Assembly: GCA_036557365.1 (NCBI GenBank)
Contig: DATBHR010000098.1
Coordinates: 186,001 to 250,000, forward strand
Length of the DNA: 64,000 bases
DNA from: DATKHR01 sp036557365
GTDB lineage: Bacteria > Acidobacteriota > Vicinamibacteria > Vicinamibacterales > CAVVIG01
Direction of reading: 5' to 3'
Within the stretch, counting starts at the first letter, position 1, and every line of letters begins with the position of its first letter. Below are positions 25,564 through 34,606 of the stretch, one piece after another. Under the pieces are notes generated by a model. The model saw only the letters and a list, made by a program, of their open reading frames with translations. It searched no databases and had not been told where the DNA came from. A program made the position numbers and the translations under genes.

Positions 25564-27405
25564 ATGAGATGGGTTCTGCCAGTCGTATTCGTCGCGGCGA
25601 TCGTCGCTCATGCCGCCGCGCCGCAGAAGATCGTCTTCGCGCGCGTCTTTCCCAACGAAGGACAGATTGGGCTGTTCGTCGCGGCGCACGATGGCGGATC
25701 CGAGCGGCCGCTGCTCGCGACCGGAACTGCGTCAGACATCGACTACGACCCGGTGTGGTCACCCGACGGCCAGTCGATCGTGTTCACGTCGGACCGCGAG
25801 GGCTCCGCGGATCTTTTCCGCGTCAAGGGCGATGGAACAGGACTCGAACGCCTCACGGACAGTCCCGCGTACGACGATCAGGCGGCGTTCTCGCCGGACG
25901 GTAGACAGCTGGTCTTCGTTTCGACCCGCGCGTCAGGACACGCCGACCTGTGGACGCTCGATATCGCGTCGCATCGCGCCAGGCCGTTGACCTCCGGCGA
26001 AGGCGGCGACTTCAGGCCGTCATGGTCGCCAGATGCACGATGGATCGCGTTTTCGTCGAGCCGCGGGACGACACTCACCTTCGCACATGGCCGCTGGGAG
26101 CATCTGCAGCGCGCGGACATTTATGTCGTGCACCCGGACGGCACCGGCGTCAAGCGCCTCACGAGCCACGGAGAATTCTGCGGCAGCCCGAAATGGACCG
26201 CGGACAGCTCGCATGTCGTCGCGTACTGCATGACCGCCGAGCAGACGCTCGCGAACCGGCGGCCTGCGCCCGTGCCGGGCAACGACACACGGCTCGTCTC
26301 GATCGATCTTGCGGGCGGCGCAGAACAGGACATCCCGTCCGGACCCGGCGTGAAGATCGATCCGTCCGTGCTGCCGGCGAACAAGATCGCGTACATCCGC
26401 AAGGACACCGATCAGGACGGCATCTACTACGCGGACGGCTCGCGCGGCCCGAAGGGTCCGGTGCGCGCGGCGTCATGGTCGCCGGACGGCGCTCGCGTCG
26501 TCTTTCACAGGCGGCAGGACGCACCGCCGATCACCTGGAAGAAAATCTGGAGCCGCAATCAGGATTTCGATCTGGCGCTCACCGGCATCCTGCCGTCGTT
26601 CAGCCCTGACGGCGACCGCTTCGTCATGACGGGACGGCCGCCGGCCGGATCGGTGTTCGGATCGAGCGTCGCGGTCGCCGCGTCCGGCTCGAACAAGTCC
26701 ACGGTTATTTATCAGGACCCGAAGAGCAACGTGCTCGCGCCGCAGTGGTCGCCGGATGGCGATCGCATCATCTTCGGCGTCGGCGTGTTCAACGCCTTCT
26801 TCAACGGCTTCAATGGACTCTTCCTGAAGCAGGAGGACCGCGCTGAAGGCGGCGCGCAAATCGCCACGATCAAGCCGGACGGCACCGAATTCCGTCAGCT
26901 CACGAGCGGACCGAACAACAGCGCCTTTCCGTCCATGGCGCCCGACGGCAAGCGTTTCGTCTACCGCACGTTCGGCCCCGACGGCGACGGGCTGAAGATC
27001 ATGAACCTCGAGACGAAGACGGTGACGATGCTGACGCGCGGGTACGACAACTTCCCGCTGTGGTCGCCGCGCGGCGACCTGATCATGTTCTCGCGCCTGG
27101 CGGAAGGCGACTACGACATCTACACGATCAAACCGGACGGCACCGGCCTCCGCCGGGTGACGACCTCGCACGGCAACGACGCGCACCAGGCGTGGTCGCC
27201 GGACGGCGAGCAGATCGTGTTCGCGTCCTCGCGCATGGGCTTCAAGGACGAAGCGGTCTACACCGACGCGCCGCAGCCGTACGGCGAGCTGTTCGTCATG
27301 CGCAACGACGGCACGAACGTCCGTCAGCTGACCGACAACCAGTGGGAAGACGGCACGCCGGCGTGGCAGCCCACTCACCGCGCATCGGCGTCGGCGCCGC
27401 GCTGA
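25564..27405 (+). CDS. Secreted TolB-like beta-propeller protein
   Basis: A 613-residue protein with a Sec signal (MRWVLPVVFVAAIVAHAAA). It is built almost wholly of TolB/PD40-type blades. At least eight copies of a W/F-S-P-D-G-x(2)-hydrophobic motif occur (for example WSPDGQSIVFTS, FSPDGRQLVFVS, WSPDGDRIIFGV, WSPDGEQIVFAS). This is enough for one large or two stacked propellers. No protease domain follows, so it is not a DPP-IV or tricorn enzyme; a binding or scaffold role is more likely. It is divergent from the carboxylesterase gene (99 bp apart) and followed by the amidase gene on the same strand. Confidence 0.82.
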   Translation: MRWVLPVVFVAAIVAHAAAPQKIVFARVFPNEGQIGLFVAAHDGGSERPLLATGTASDIDYDPVWSPDGQSIVFTSDREGSADLFRVKGDGTGLERLTDSPAYDDQAAFSPDGRQLVFVSTRASGHADLWTLDIASHRARPLTSGEGGDFRPSWSPDARWIAFSSSRGTTLTFAHGRWEHLQRADIYVVHPDGTGVKRLTSHGEFCGSPKWTADSSHVVAYCMTAEQTLANRRPAPVPGNDTRLVSIDLAGGAEQDIPSGPGVKIDPSVLPANKIAYIRKDTDQDGIYYADGSRGPKGPVRAASWSPDGARVVFHRRQDAPPITWKKIWSRNQDFDLALTGILPSFSPDGDRFVMTGRPPAGSVFGSSVAVAASGSNKSTVIYQDPKSNVLAPQWSPDGDRIIFGVGVFNAFFNGFNGLFLKQEDRAEGGAQIATIKPDGTEFRQLTSGPNNSAFPSMAPDGKRFVYRTFGPDGDGLKIMNLETKTVTMLTRGYDNFPLWSPRGDLIMFSRLAEGDYDIYTIKPDGTGLRRVTTSHGNDAHQAWSPDGEQIVFASSRMGFKDEAVYTDAPQPYGELFVMRNDGTNVRQLTDNQWEDGTPAWQPTHRASASAPR

Positions 27406-27471
27406 CGCGTCTGCAGCGCCGCGGCGATCGACGCCGACGCCGACGGCGGCTGCCGTACATCACAGCCTGCG

Positions 27472-28899
27472 ATGGCACACGACCTGTGGCAACTGAGCGC
27501 CTGCGAACTCGCTGACGGCATCCGTGAGCGCCGGTTTTCCTGTCGCGACGCCATGGAGTCGGTCGTCCGGCGCATCGACAGCAGGAACCCCGACCTGAAC
27601 GCGATCGTCTACGACGACACGAAAGAAGCGCTCGCCGAAGCCGAGCGCGCGGATCAGGATCTGGCGGCCGGCCGCAACCGCGGCGTCCTTCACGGCGTGC
27701 CCCTCACGATCAAGGAGAACGTCGATCAACGCGATCGACCGACGCCGAACGGCATCCGCGCGTTTGCCCGTCTCGTCGCGAAGGACGACGCACCGCTCGT
27801 GCGCAATCTTCGCGATGCGGGCGCGATCATCGTCGGGCGCACGAACACGCCCGAGCTGTCGATGCGCGTGACGACGGACAATCCGCTGCACGGGCGAACG
27901 AGGAATCCGTGGGACGAGAACGCGTCGCCCGGCGGTTCGTCAGGCGGCGCCGGCGCAGCCGCAGCCGCAGGCTTCGGACCAATCCATCACGGCAACGACA
28001 TCGGTGGATCGCTTCGCTATCCGGCCTTCTGCTGCGGCGTGACCACGGTCAAGCCGACTCCCGGTCGTATCGCTGCGTGGAACCCGTCGGCGCAATCCGA
28101 GCGCGCGATGCTCGCGCAGTTGATGTCGGTCCAGGGCGCGATCTGCCGCGAGGTGCGCGACGTGCGCCTTGCGACGGAAGTAATGGCTCGTCGCGACGCC
28201 CGCGATCCGTGGTGGATGCCCGTGCCGTTCAAGGGCGAGCCGGTGCCGACGCCCATTCGCGTCGCGGTGACGCGCAACACGCACGGCTATCCCATGCACC
28301 CGGAGATTGGCGCGGCGATCGCGCGCGTCGCTTCGTGGCTGTCGGACGCCGGTTATGCAGTCGAGGAAATCGAACCGCCGCCGATCACCGAGCCCGCGCG
28401 CGCGTGGTTCTCGGTCGCCATCGCGGAAATGCAGGTGTTCCTGTTCCCGATGGCACAGCAGTTCGGCAGCCGTACGATTCAAAACGTGTTCAGCAACTAC
28501 GCGCAGATGGAGCCCGTCGTCGACGCGGACGGCTACATGCGCGGCATCGCCGACAGGACGCGCATGACGCGCGCCTGGAGCATCTTCCTCGAAGATCATC
28601 CGCTCGTCGTCACGCCGTTTCTCATGCGTCCCGGGTTCACGTGGAACTACGACGCGGAGAGCTTCGCGCAGACGAAGGACCTGTTCGACGCCGGCATCTA
28701 CAGCCACGGCATCAACTACCTCGGCCTGCCGGCCGGCGTCGTTCCCGTCGGGTTCGTCGACGGTCTGCCGGCCGGCGTGCAGATCGTCGGCCGGCGATTC
28801 CGCGAAGATCTCATCCTCGACGCGATGGAAATCGTCGAGAAGCAGGTCGGCGTGCTGGCCCGGACGCTCTGGACGAGAGAATTGCCGCCGACGTCCTGA
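27472..28899 (+). CDS. Amidase signature family protein
   Basis: A 475-residue amidase. The Ser-cisSer-Lys triad is complete: K81 in LTIKENVD, the cis-Ser in GGSSGG (S156/S157) and nucleophile S180 in HGNDIGGSLRYPA. The Gly/Ser-rich amidase signature is intact. No signal peptide is visible, so the enzyme is probably cytoplasmic. It hydrolyses a carboxamide. The mid-region differs from GatA and no gatB/gatC genes are nearby, so a role in transamidation is unlikely. The carboxyl-terminal part contains LGLPAGVVPVGFVDGLPAGVQIVGRRF, the normal end of the fold. It converges on the 28901 gene, whose stop is only one base away. Confidence 0.88.
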   Translation: MAHDLWQLSACELADGIRERRFSCRDAMESVVRRIDSRNPDLNAIVYDDTKEALAEAERADQDLAAGRNRGVLHGVPLTIKENVDQRDRPTPNGIRAFARLVAKDDAPLVRNLRDAGAIIVGRTNTPELSMRVTTDNPLHGRTRNPWDENASPGGSSGGAGAAAAAGFGPIHHGNDIGGSLRYPAFCCGVTTVKPTPGRIAAWNPSAQSERAMLAQLMSVQGAICREVRDVRLATEVMARRDARDPWWMPVPFKGEPVPTPIRVAVTRNTHGYPMHPEIGAAIARVASWLSDAGYAVEEIEPPPITEPARAWFSVAIAEMQVFLFPMAQQFGSRTIQNVFSNYAQMEPVVDADGYMRGIADRTRMTRAWSIFLEDHPLVVTPFLMRPGFTWNYDAESFAQTKDLFDAGIYSHGINYLGLPAGVVPVGFVDGLPAGVQIVGRRFREDLILDAMEIVEKQVGVLARTLWTRELPPTS

Positions 28900-28900
28900 G

Positions 28901-31102
28901 TCACTTCTGCTTGTACTTCATCACGACGCGCGCTTCCTGATCGACGACCAGCGGCTTGACGAACTGATGCGACGTCCCCGCCCGCGGCACGTCGATGCGA
29001 ATCGGCAGGACTCCGGCCGTCCGCCGCTGAAGGTTCAACACGTTCTGCGAAGGTTCAGACTTCGGCAGCAGTGAAGCCGCCGGCGGTGGCGGGGGCGTCG
29101 CCGATCCCGACGCGGTGATGGTCGTGCTCTCCGACATTGCGGCGACCGGCAGGACGAATTCGATCTGTCGTCCCTGCTGATCGAACGTGAACGTCTGCCG
29201 CTGCGTCACGAAACCATTGAGCTGTGCGCTGATGGTCGCCTGTCCAGCAGGCACGCCAGAGATGAGAAACGTTCCATCGCCTGCGGCGATGGCCGCCTTG
29301 TGCGAGCGCTCGACGTCGAGTGCGATGGTCGTCCCCGGGAGTGCTGAACCACTTGCGTCCCTCACCTGGCCGCGAATCTGCCCGGGCAGCGCGCCGGGCG
29401 CGATGGACACCATCACGCCGCCGGTTCCGTAACCGCGACCGGAGGTCGCCAGCGACGCGTCGGTGCTGACGGCCGCCACCATGAAGCGGCGATCAATCAC
29501 GTTGCCGTCTACGGCTTCCGCCACGTATCTGTCGGGCACGAACATCTCCCACTCGACGAGACCGACGGGAATGTCCATCTTCGGCAGCGTCATCTGCAGC
29601 TCGCCCTTGCGCGCGAACGGTGTTCCGGCGTGAAGGTACACGTACGACACCGTGTAGACACCGTTCGGACGGAATCCGGGTCGCAGGAGCGGGACGCGTG
29701 TGCCATCCGCACCGACGACCGGCTTCGCGCTCTCGCCAGCGACTTCGACCGACACGATCGTCGCACCCGTCGGCAGCGTCACCTTGAGGAAGGCCTGCGC
29801 GCGATTGCGCACGTGCAGCACGACCTCCGTCAACGCACGCCCTTCCGACGAAATCAGTGTCGTCGCTACCGCGCGGTCTGCGACCGCTGCCAGAACGCCT
29901 GCGTCGGCAAAGCGCTGCACGTCCATCGAGAGCGCGATTTGCGAGCTCGGCGTCCGTTGATAGCGGAAGGCGGACAGAACCGGCAGGCGCGCGAGCGACT
30001 GCAACGCCGGGTTCAGCTCGCGAACGTCGATGCGATGCATGCCGGGCCGCTCCGCCGCCGCCAACTCGAGCGTGCCGACGCCTTCGACGGCGATTTCGCC
30101 GCGCTCGCGCTGCACATCCGGCAGCGCAATCACATCCGTGTCCATCCTGAACGATCCGCCCGCATGCGCACGCTCGAGCGTCATGAGGAATTGATGACGC
30201 CGCACCGTCGGATCGTTCACGGTCAACGTGAGACCGCCATCGCGAGGCTCGCCCGTTTCGATGCCGGGACCAGAGACGCCGCTCAACTCGTAGCCGCCCG
30301 GCAGGCGCACGTCGATCGTGCGCGGCTCTCCCTGCACGACGGTGAGATCGACGAGCGCCGCCATGCGGACGTCTGCGTCGCCAATGGTGACGAGCGTGAA
30401 CGTGTCCACGAGCATGCGCACTTCGCGGGCCGCCGCGACCGGCGCGCTGTCGCGCATGGACCACGAGACCTCTGCCATCGTGCCCGGTCGAAGCGTGACG
30501 TCGACGACGGTGCGACCGCCCGAAGCGGCTCGGCGCGTGACGACGCCCGCGGACAGGTGCACGTCGGCCTGCTCGCCCGGCAGATCGATGGTGGCGTGGA
30601 CGGTGCCGGCCGGCGGAACGGGAAGCGTGAACGACGCGCGGCCCGGCGCGAACGTCAACGGCGCACCCCACTCGAGCGAGACCGCGAACGGACCCGGCCC
30701 CGGCAGAAGTGCGACCTGTGCTCCGCCGTCGGTCGTCAACGGCAGCGCGCGACCATCGACGCTGGCTCCGAGGATGGTGGCGCCCGACACGAGCTTGACG
30801 CGCTTGATTCCCGGACGAAGCACGTCGCCAGCAAGGTTGAAGACGCCTTGCGCCGTATCGCGATCGACGCGGACCCGCATGTCCGCGCTGGCGAGAACGG
30901 CATCGACCGGCGCAATCGGCGCGGGCGGCGTCGATCGATTCGCGAGATCGATCAGGCGGTTGTATTCGGTGAGCGACAGCGTCACGCTCCTCGACGAATC
31001 GGAGCGGGGCGTGTCAGCCGGCTTGACGGGCGGCTGCGCGTTCGCGGCAGCGGCAACGCAGACGATCGCGACAGACGACAATGCGAATAGCGTGTGCTTC
31101 AT
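28901..31102 (-). CDS. Secreted beta-rich protein with carboxypeptidase-regulatory-like domain (paralogue 1)
   Basis: A 733-residue exported protein (signal MKHTLFALSSVAIVCVAAAANA) that I cannot assign to a named family. It starts with SVTLSLTEYNRLIDLA, has long beta-strand-rich stretches, and includes QAFLKVTLPTGATIVSVEVAGE and LQMTLPKMDIPVGLVEWEMF. All of these have counterparts in the neighbouring 635-residue protein. At about 575-665 it holds a carboxypeptidase-regulatory-like beta-sandwich (QIRGQVRDASGSALPGTTIA, then GVPAGQATISAQLNGF), absent from the paralogue. The C-terminus LPIRIDVPRAG is again shared. A surface-associated or periplasmic binding role is plausible. It lies 11 bases downstream of the paralogue gene, so they form an operon. 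Confidence 0.65.
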   Translation of the reverse strand: MKHTLFALSSVAIVCVAAAANAQPPVKPADTPRSDSSRSVTLSLTEYNRLIDLANRSTPPAPIAPVDAVLASADMRVRVDRDTAQGVFNLAGDVLRPGIKRVKLVSGATILGASVDGRALPLTTDGGAQVALLPGPGPFAVSLEWGAPLTFAPGRASFTLPVPPAGTVHATIDLPGEQADVHLSAGVVTRRAASGGRTVVDVTLRPGTMAEVSWSMRDSAPVAAAREVRMLVDTFTLVTIGDADVRMAALVDLTVVQGEPRTIDVRLPGGYELSGVSGPGIETGEPRDGGLTLTVNDPTVRRHQFLMTLERAHAGGSFRMDTDVIALPDVQRERGEIAVEGVGTLELAAAERPGMHRIDVRELNPALQSLARLPVLSAFRYQRTPSSQIALSMDVQRFADAGVLAAVADRAVATTLISSEGRALTEVVLHVRNRAQAFLKVTLPTGATIVSVEVAGESAKPVVGADGTRVPLLRPGFRPNGVYTVSYVYLHAGTPFARKGELQMTLPKMDIPVGLVEWEMFVPDRYVAEAVDGNVIDRRFMVAAVSTDASLATSGRGYGTGGVMVSIAPGALPGQIRGQVRDASGSALPGTTIALDVERSHKAAIAAGDGTFLISGVPAGQATISAQLNGFVTQRQTFTFDQQGRQIEFVLPVAAMSESTTITASGSATPPPPPAASLLPKSEPSQNVLNLQRRTAGVLPIRIDVPRAGTSHQFVKPLVVDQEARVVMKYKQK

Positions 31103-31113
31103 AAGTCACCTCG

Positions 31114-33021
31114 TCAGTCGTTGATGCGCTTGACGACGAGGTCGAGCGCGGGCGCGCGTGTCTCGGCGGTCAGCTCCGAGGCAAGAAACATCGACGGACC
31201 GAACGTCGGAAAGTCAACGTGCACGGGCAGCGTACCGGCGACAGTACGGCCGTTCGAATCGCTCTTGAACCGATCGACCAGGTCCTTCAATCCACCACCA
31301 GCGCGGTTCTCGAGCTGCTTGGCTTCGACGACGAGCGCCATTTGCGGACGACGAAGCGCTTCGGCAAACGGCCCTTCGTCGGCGGCGACTCGAAACGCGC
31401 CCGACTGAAGCTCGACGCGGTACCGCGGCGAGTAGTGCAGCTCGATCCCCGATCGCGAGACCGGCAAGTCGAGCGCGGGCAGCTCGAGGCGCGGCCTGCT
31501 CTTGTTCGTCCACGCCGCCAGCTCCTGCAGGTAGACGAGCTCGACGACAAAGGTCGGCGCGTCGTCTCCTGCGCGGCCTTTTTCGAGCGGGATGAGGACG
31601 GCGCCATCGGTGTCGAGGCCGGGCCGTGTGGGCCGGCCGGCGACCTCGGTGCTCCAGAGGATCGCGCCCTCGGGCAGAACTGCTTTCAGAAAGCTGCGTT
31701 GATTGTTTCGGACCGCGTAGCGTGCTTCCACGAGGAGGCGTCCGTCCTCGGAGGCGAGCGCGCGATAGCGCGCTTCTTCGACGTTCGCGACGATCACCGC
31801 CTGCGGCGTGTATCGCACGACGTCGACAGCCAGCGTACGGGCTTCGCTGCCCGCAATCGGTCTGTGGCGGAACGCAATCATCGACGGCGACTCGCGGTTG
31901 GCGACGACGTCGCCGAGCTCGGACGGATCCGTGCGCTCCATGCCGCGCACCTGCTGGGCGCCAACCTCGCCGGCGCCCGCCACTTCGACGGCGACGCCGC
32001 CGGTTTCGCGCTCGGCCGACGGCATCCTGATCAACGGGATCGACACGGCGCCTTCGCGCGGCATCCGGACGTCGGCCTGAATGACGAACGCGGCGTCGCT
32101 TGCGGTCGGCTCGAGCAGCGTGATCTTCAGATTGCCGTTGACGACGTCCCAGTCGGCGACCGTCGCTCCGTTCACCTGGTTGACCGCGACGCCGGCCGGT
32201 ACCGCGAACGTGGCGTCGCGCATCAGGCCTTGAAGGACTTCGACGCGCACGGCGGTCGAAATCTGGCTCGCGTCTTCGCCGAGACCGACGAGCTCCGTGA
32301 TTCGCGCGCGCACACGCAGCGGCTGCGCCGCACGACGATCGTCGACCCTGCGCTTCCATGTGAGTGCGAGCGGCTGATTGGGTCGTCCGAACGCGGTCCA
32401 TCGGCTCTCGTCGTTGGCTTCGGAATGGTCGGCGACGAATCCTCCATTCAGCGTGAGCTCGACGCCGTTGCGCGGCAGGGTCAGGCGGGTGCGCGACACG
32501 GGCGACGGCGACGGCGGCAGCACGATCGACTCTGCTCCGGCCGACGTCGTCATCGGCACGACGATGTCGAGCGCGAGGACATATCGACCGGGCCGCGACA
32601 ACAGTACGTATGGCGGTGCGGCGTCGACCAGCGTCACCGGCCGACCGTCGAGTCGCGCGTCGCGAATCATCAACCCTGGCGGCATCGGCACGTGCGTCCA
32701 GCCGTCGCGCAGGACGTCGATCGTCAACTGCGCCCTCCCGGTCAGCGCGTCGCCGTCGGCGCGCAGGTCGTAGTCGATGCGCGACAGCGTCGCTTCGATC
32801 GGCGGCGGAGGTGTCGGTATCGGCAGCGGTGTGCCGCGCTCGCGAAGCGCGCGGTATTCGTCAACGGGAAGGACGACCCATCCTTCAGGAACGGCAGCAG
32901 TCTGTGCGTGAAGCGCGATTCCGCCGGCGATCACGATCATCGCGAGGGCTGTGGTCGCGGCCGTCAACGTTGTCAACGGCGACACGACCACCGTGGCCGA
33001 AGCAAGGCGTGCTCGGTCCAT
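31114..33021 (-). CDS. Secreted beta-rich protein (paralogue 2)
   Basis: A 635-residue protein starting at ATG 33021, six bases after AGGAGG. The N-terminal segment includes a hydrophobic helix (TTALAMIVIAGGIALHAQ) acting as signal or anchor. After it comes VVLPVDEYRALRERG, a Pro-rich linker (PLPIPTPPPP) and then almost entirely beta-strands. Equivalents of the neighbour's blocks are RSFLKAVLPEGAILWSTEVAG, LELPALDLPVSRSGIELHY and the end LPVHVDFPTFG. The two proteins are therefore homologous along most of their length. No catalytic motif was found. The family is unassigned here. The following 292-base divergent spacer (33022-33313) shows no gene. Confidence 0.65.
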   Translation of the reverse strand: MDRARLASATVVVSPLTTLTAATTALAMIVIAGGIALHAQTAAVPEGWVVLPVDEYRALRERGTPLPIPTPPPPIEATLSRIDYDLRADGDALTGRAQLTIDVLRDGWTHVPMPPGLMIRDARLDGRPVTLVDAAPPYVLLSRPGRYVLALDIVVPMTTSAGAESIVLPPSPSPVSRTRLTLPRNGVELTLNGGFVADHSEANDESRWTAFGRPNQPLALTWKRRVDDRRAAQPLRVRARITELVGLGEDASQISTAVRVEVLQGLMRDATFAVPAGVAVNQVNGATVADWDVVNGNLKITLLEPTASDAAFVIQADVRMPREGAVSIPLIRMPSAERETGGVAVEVAGAGEVGAQQVRGMERTDPSELGDVVANRESPSMIAFRHRPIAGSEARTLAVDVVRYTPQAVIVANVEEARYRALASEDGRLLVEARYAVRNNQRSFLKAVLPEGAILWSTEVAGRPTRPGLDTDGAVLIPLEKGRAGDDAPTFVVELVYLQELAAWTNKSRPRLELPALDLPVSRSGIELHYSPRYRVELQSGAFRVAADEGPFAEALRRPQMALVVEAKQLENRAGGGLKDLVDRFKSDSNGRTVAGTLPVHVDFPTFGPSMFLASELTAETRAPALDLVVKRIND

Positions 33022-33313
33022 GCGATCCTCCTGACGGTTCCCGATTCGTCATCGGGAGGCGGCTGGCTTACTGGTTAGACACGCGAATCGCTCACATAGC
33101 TTGACGACGCTTCTGCAATTGCGCCGCCGCAGGGACGCGCATCGAACACGTCGTATTTCTTCGATCATCCGGGCGATTACAGTTCTTGCGTGAAGCAGGA
33201 TTCGATTGGATGGACCGGAACGTCCAACGGAGCCGATGTTTGGTGGACGCGTTACACTCAGCGCACCACTGCGGGGTGTCCGTGATGGTGATACGCGATC
33301 GGAGGAGGCTCAG

Positions 33314-34597
33314 GTGAATCGATCGACGGTTGTGATTGGATCCCTCGTCGGAGCGCTCGCACTGGGATTGGCGACACGGTCGACGAACGCGCAGGCTCCG
33401 AAGCCGGAGCCGCGGCCGCCCGCAATCCCCGCGGGAGGGCTTCGACCGGAGGACGGGAGCGCCGCGCCCGACGGGTACGCGCCCAGCCCGCAGTGGCTCG
33501 GGCAGACGCGCGCGCCCGTGCCCGCCAGAACCTCGACGTATCAGACGACGACGATCGTCGAAAAGCTTGCGGGCGCATTCTGCTTCGATTTTCTCCCTGA
33601 CGGCCGGATCATCGTCGGCGAGCGCGCGGGGCACATCAGGATTGCGGCGAAGGACGGAACGCTGTCCGAGGTCGAAGGACTTCCAAAAGATCTGTGGGCG
33701 CATGGCCAGGGGCTGACGGAGGTCCGACCCGACAGGGCGTTCGCCACCAACCGTACGATCTACCTCGCCTACACCGCGCTGCCGGATGGCGCGAAGATGG
33801 ACGCGCTGCCGCGCAGTCCCGGCGTGCTGCTGGTCGCGCGCGCGCGGCTCTCGGCGGACGATCGCCGACTCGAGGACATCAAAGTGTTGCTGGACGCCCA
33901 GGGAACCGGCGGCCGCGTCATTCAAGCGAACGACGGGACGCTGCTCGTCACGTCGACCGTTCCGTCCGGCGTCGCAATCAACGCCGTGGACTGGCCGCAG
34001 CCGCAGCAGTACGAAAGCGACATGGGCAAGGTGCTTCGGATCAACACGGACGGCTCGATCCCGAAAGACAATCCGTTCGTCGGACGATCGAACGCGCGCC
34101 CGGAGATCTACGCGATGGGAATCCGCGATTCCCAAGGCGTCGCGATCCATCCGCGCACCGGCCAACTGTGGCTGAGCGAACACGGCCCGAGAGGTGGCGA
34201 CGAAGTCAATCGCGTCGAGGCCGGAAAGAACTACGGCTTCCCCGTCATCGGCTACGGCCGCGAGTACACCGGCAAGCCAATCAACAACGACAAGACGGCA
34301 CAAGCGGGAATGGAACAGCCGATCTACTTCTGGACGCCGGATGTCGCGCCTGCCGGCATCGCGTTCTACACCGGAAAGCTGTTTCCTGCGTGGCAGAACG
34401 ACCTGTTCGTCGCCACGCTCGCCGGACGAGCGCTCGTCCGTCTCGAGCTCAAGAACGATCGCGTCGTCTCTGAAGAGAAATTGCTCGGCGACCTCCACGC
34501 GCGTATTCGCGGCGTCAGCACCGGACCCGACGGTGCGCTGTACGTGCTGACGGACGGCAACGACGGCAAGATCCTGAAGCTCACGCCGAAGTCGTAG
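33314..34597 (+). CDS. PQQ-type soluble sugar dehydrogenase (GDH/Hip-like)
   Basis: A 427-residue protein beginning at GTG 33314 after GGAGGAGG, with a Sec signal (VVIGSLVGALALGLATRSTNAQA). It is a six-bladed propeller. FDFLPDGRIIVGERAGHIRI opens it, GIRDSQGVAIHPRTGQLWLSE is the conserved region carrying family residues around the cofactor, and HGPRGGDEVNRVEAGKNYGFP is the hallmark of glucose/sorbosone dehydrogenase-like proteins. Enzymes of this group oxidise sugars in the periplasm with PQQ and pass electrons to quinone or cytochrome. No PQQ biosynthesis genes are in the window, so the cofactor must come from elsewhere. It is followed ten bases later by a CocE-like hydrolase. Confidence 0.88.
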   Translation: MNRSTVVIGSLVGALALGLATRSTNAQAPKPEPRPPAIPAGGLRPEDGSAAPDGYAPSPQWLGQTRAPVPARTSTYQTTTIVEKLAGAFCFDFLPDGRIIVGERAGHIRIAAKDGTLSEVEGLPKDLWAHGQGLTEVRPDRAFATNRTIYLAYTALPDGAKMDALPRSPGVLLVARARLSADDRRLEDIKVLLDAQGTGGRVIQANDGTLLVTSTVPSGVAINAVDWPQPQQYESDMGKVLRINTDGSIPKDNPFVGRSNARPEIYAMGIRDSQGVAIHPRTGQLWLSEHGPRGGDEVNRVEAGKNYGFPVIGYGREYTGKPINNDKTAQAGMEQPIYFWTPDVAPAGIAFYTGKLFPAWQNDLFVATLAGRALVRLELKNDRVVSEEKLLGDLHARIRGVSTGPDGALYVLTDGNDGKILKLTPKS

Positions 34598-34606
34598 GCA
34601 TCGAAC

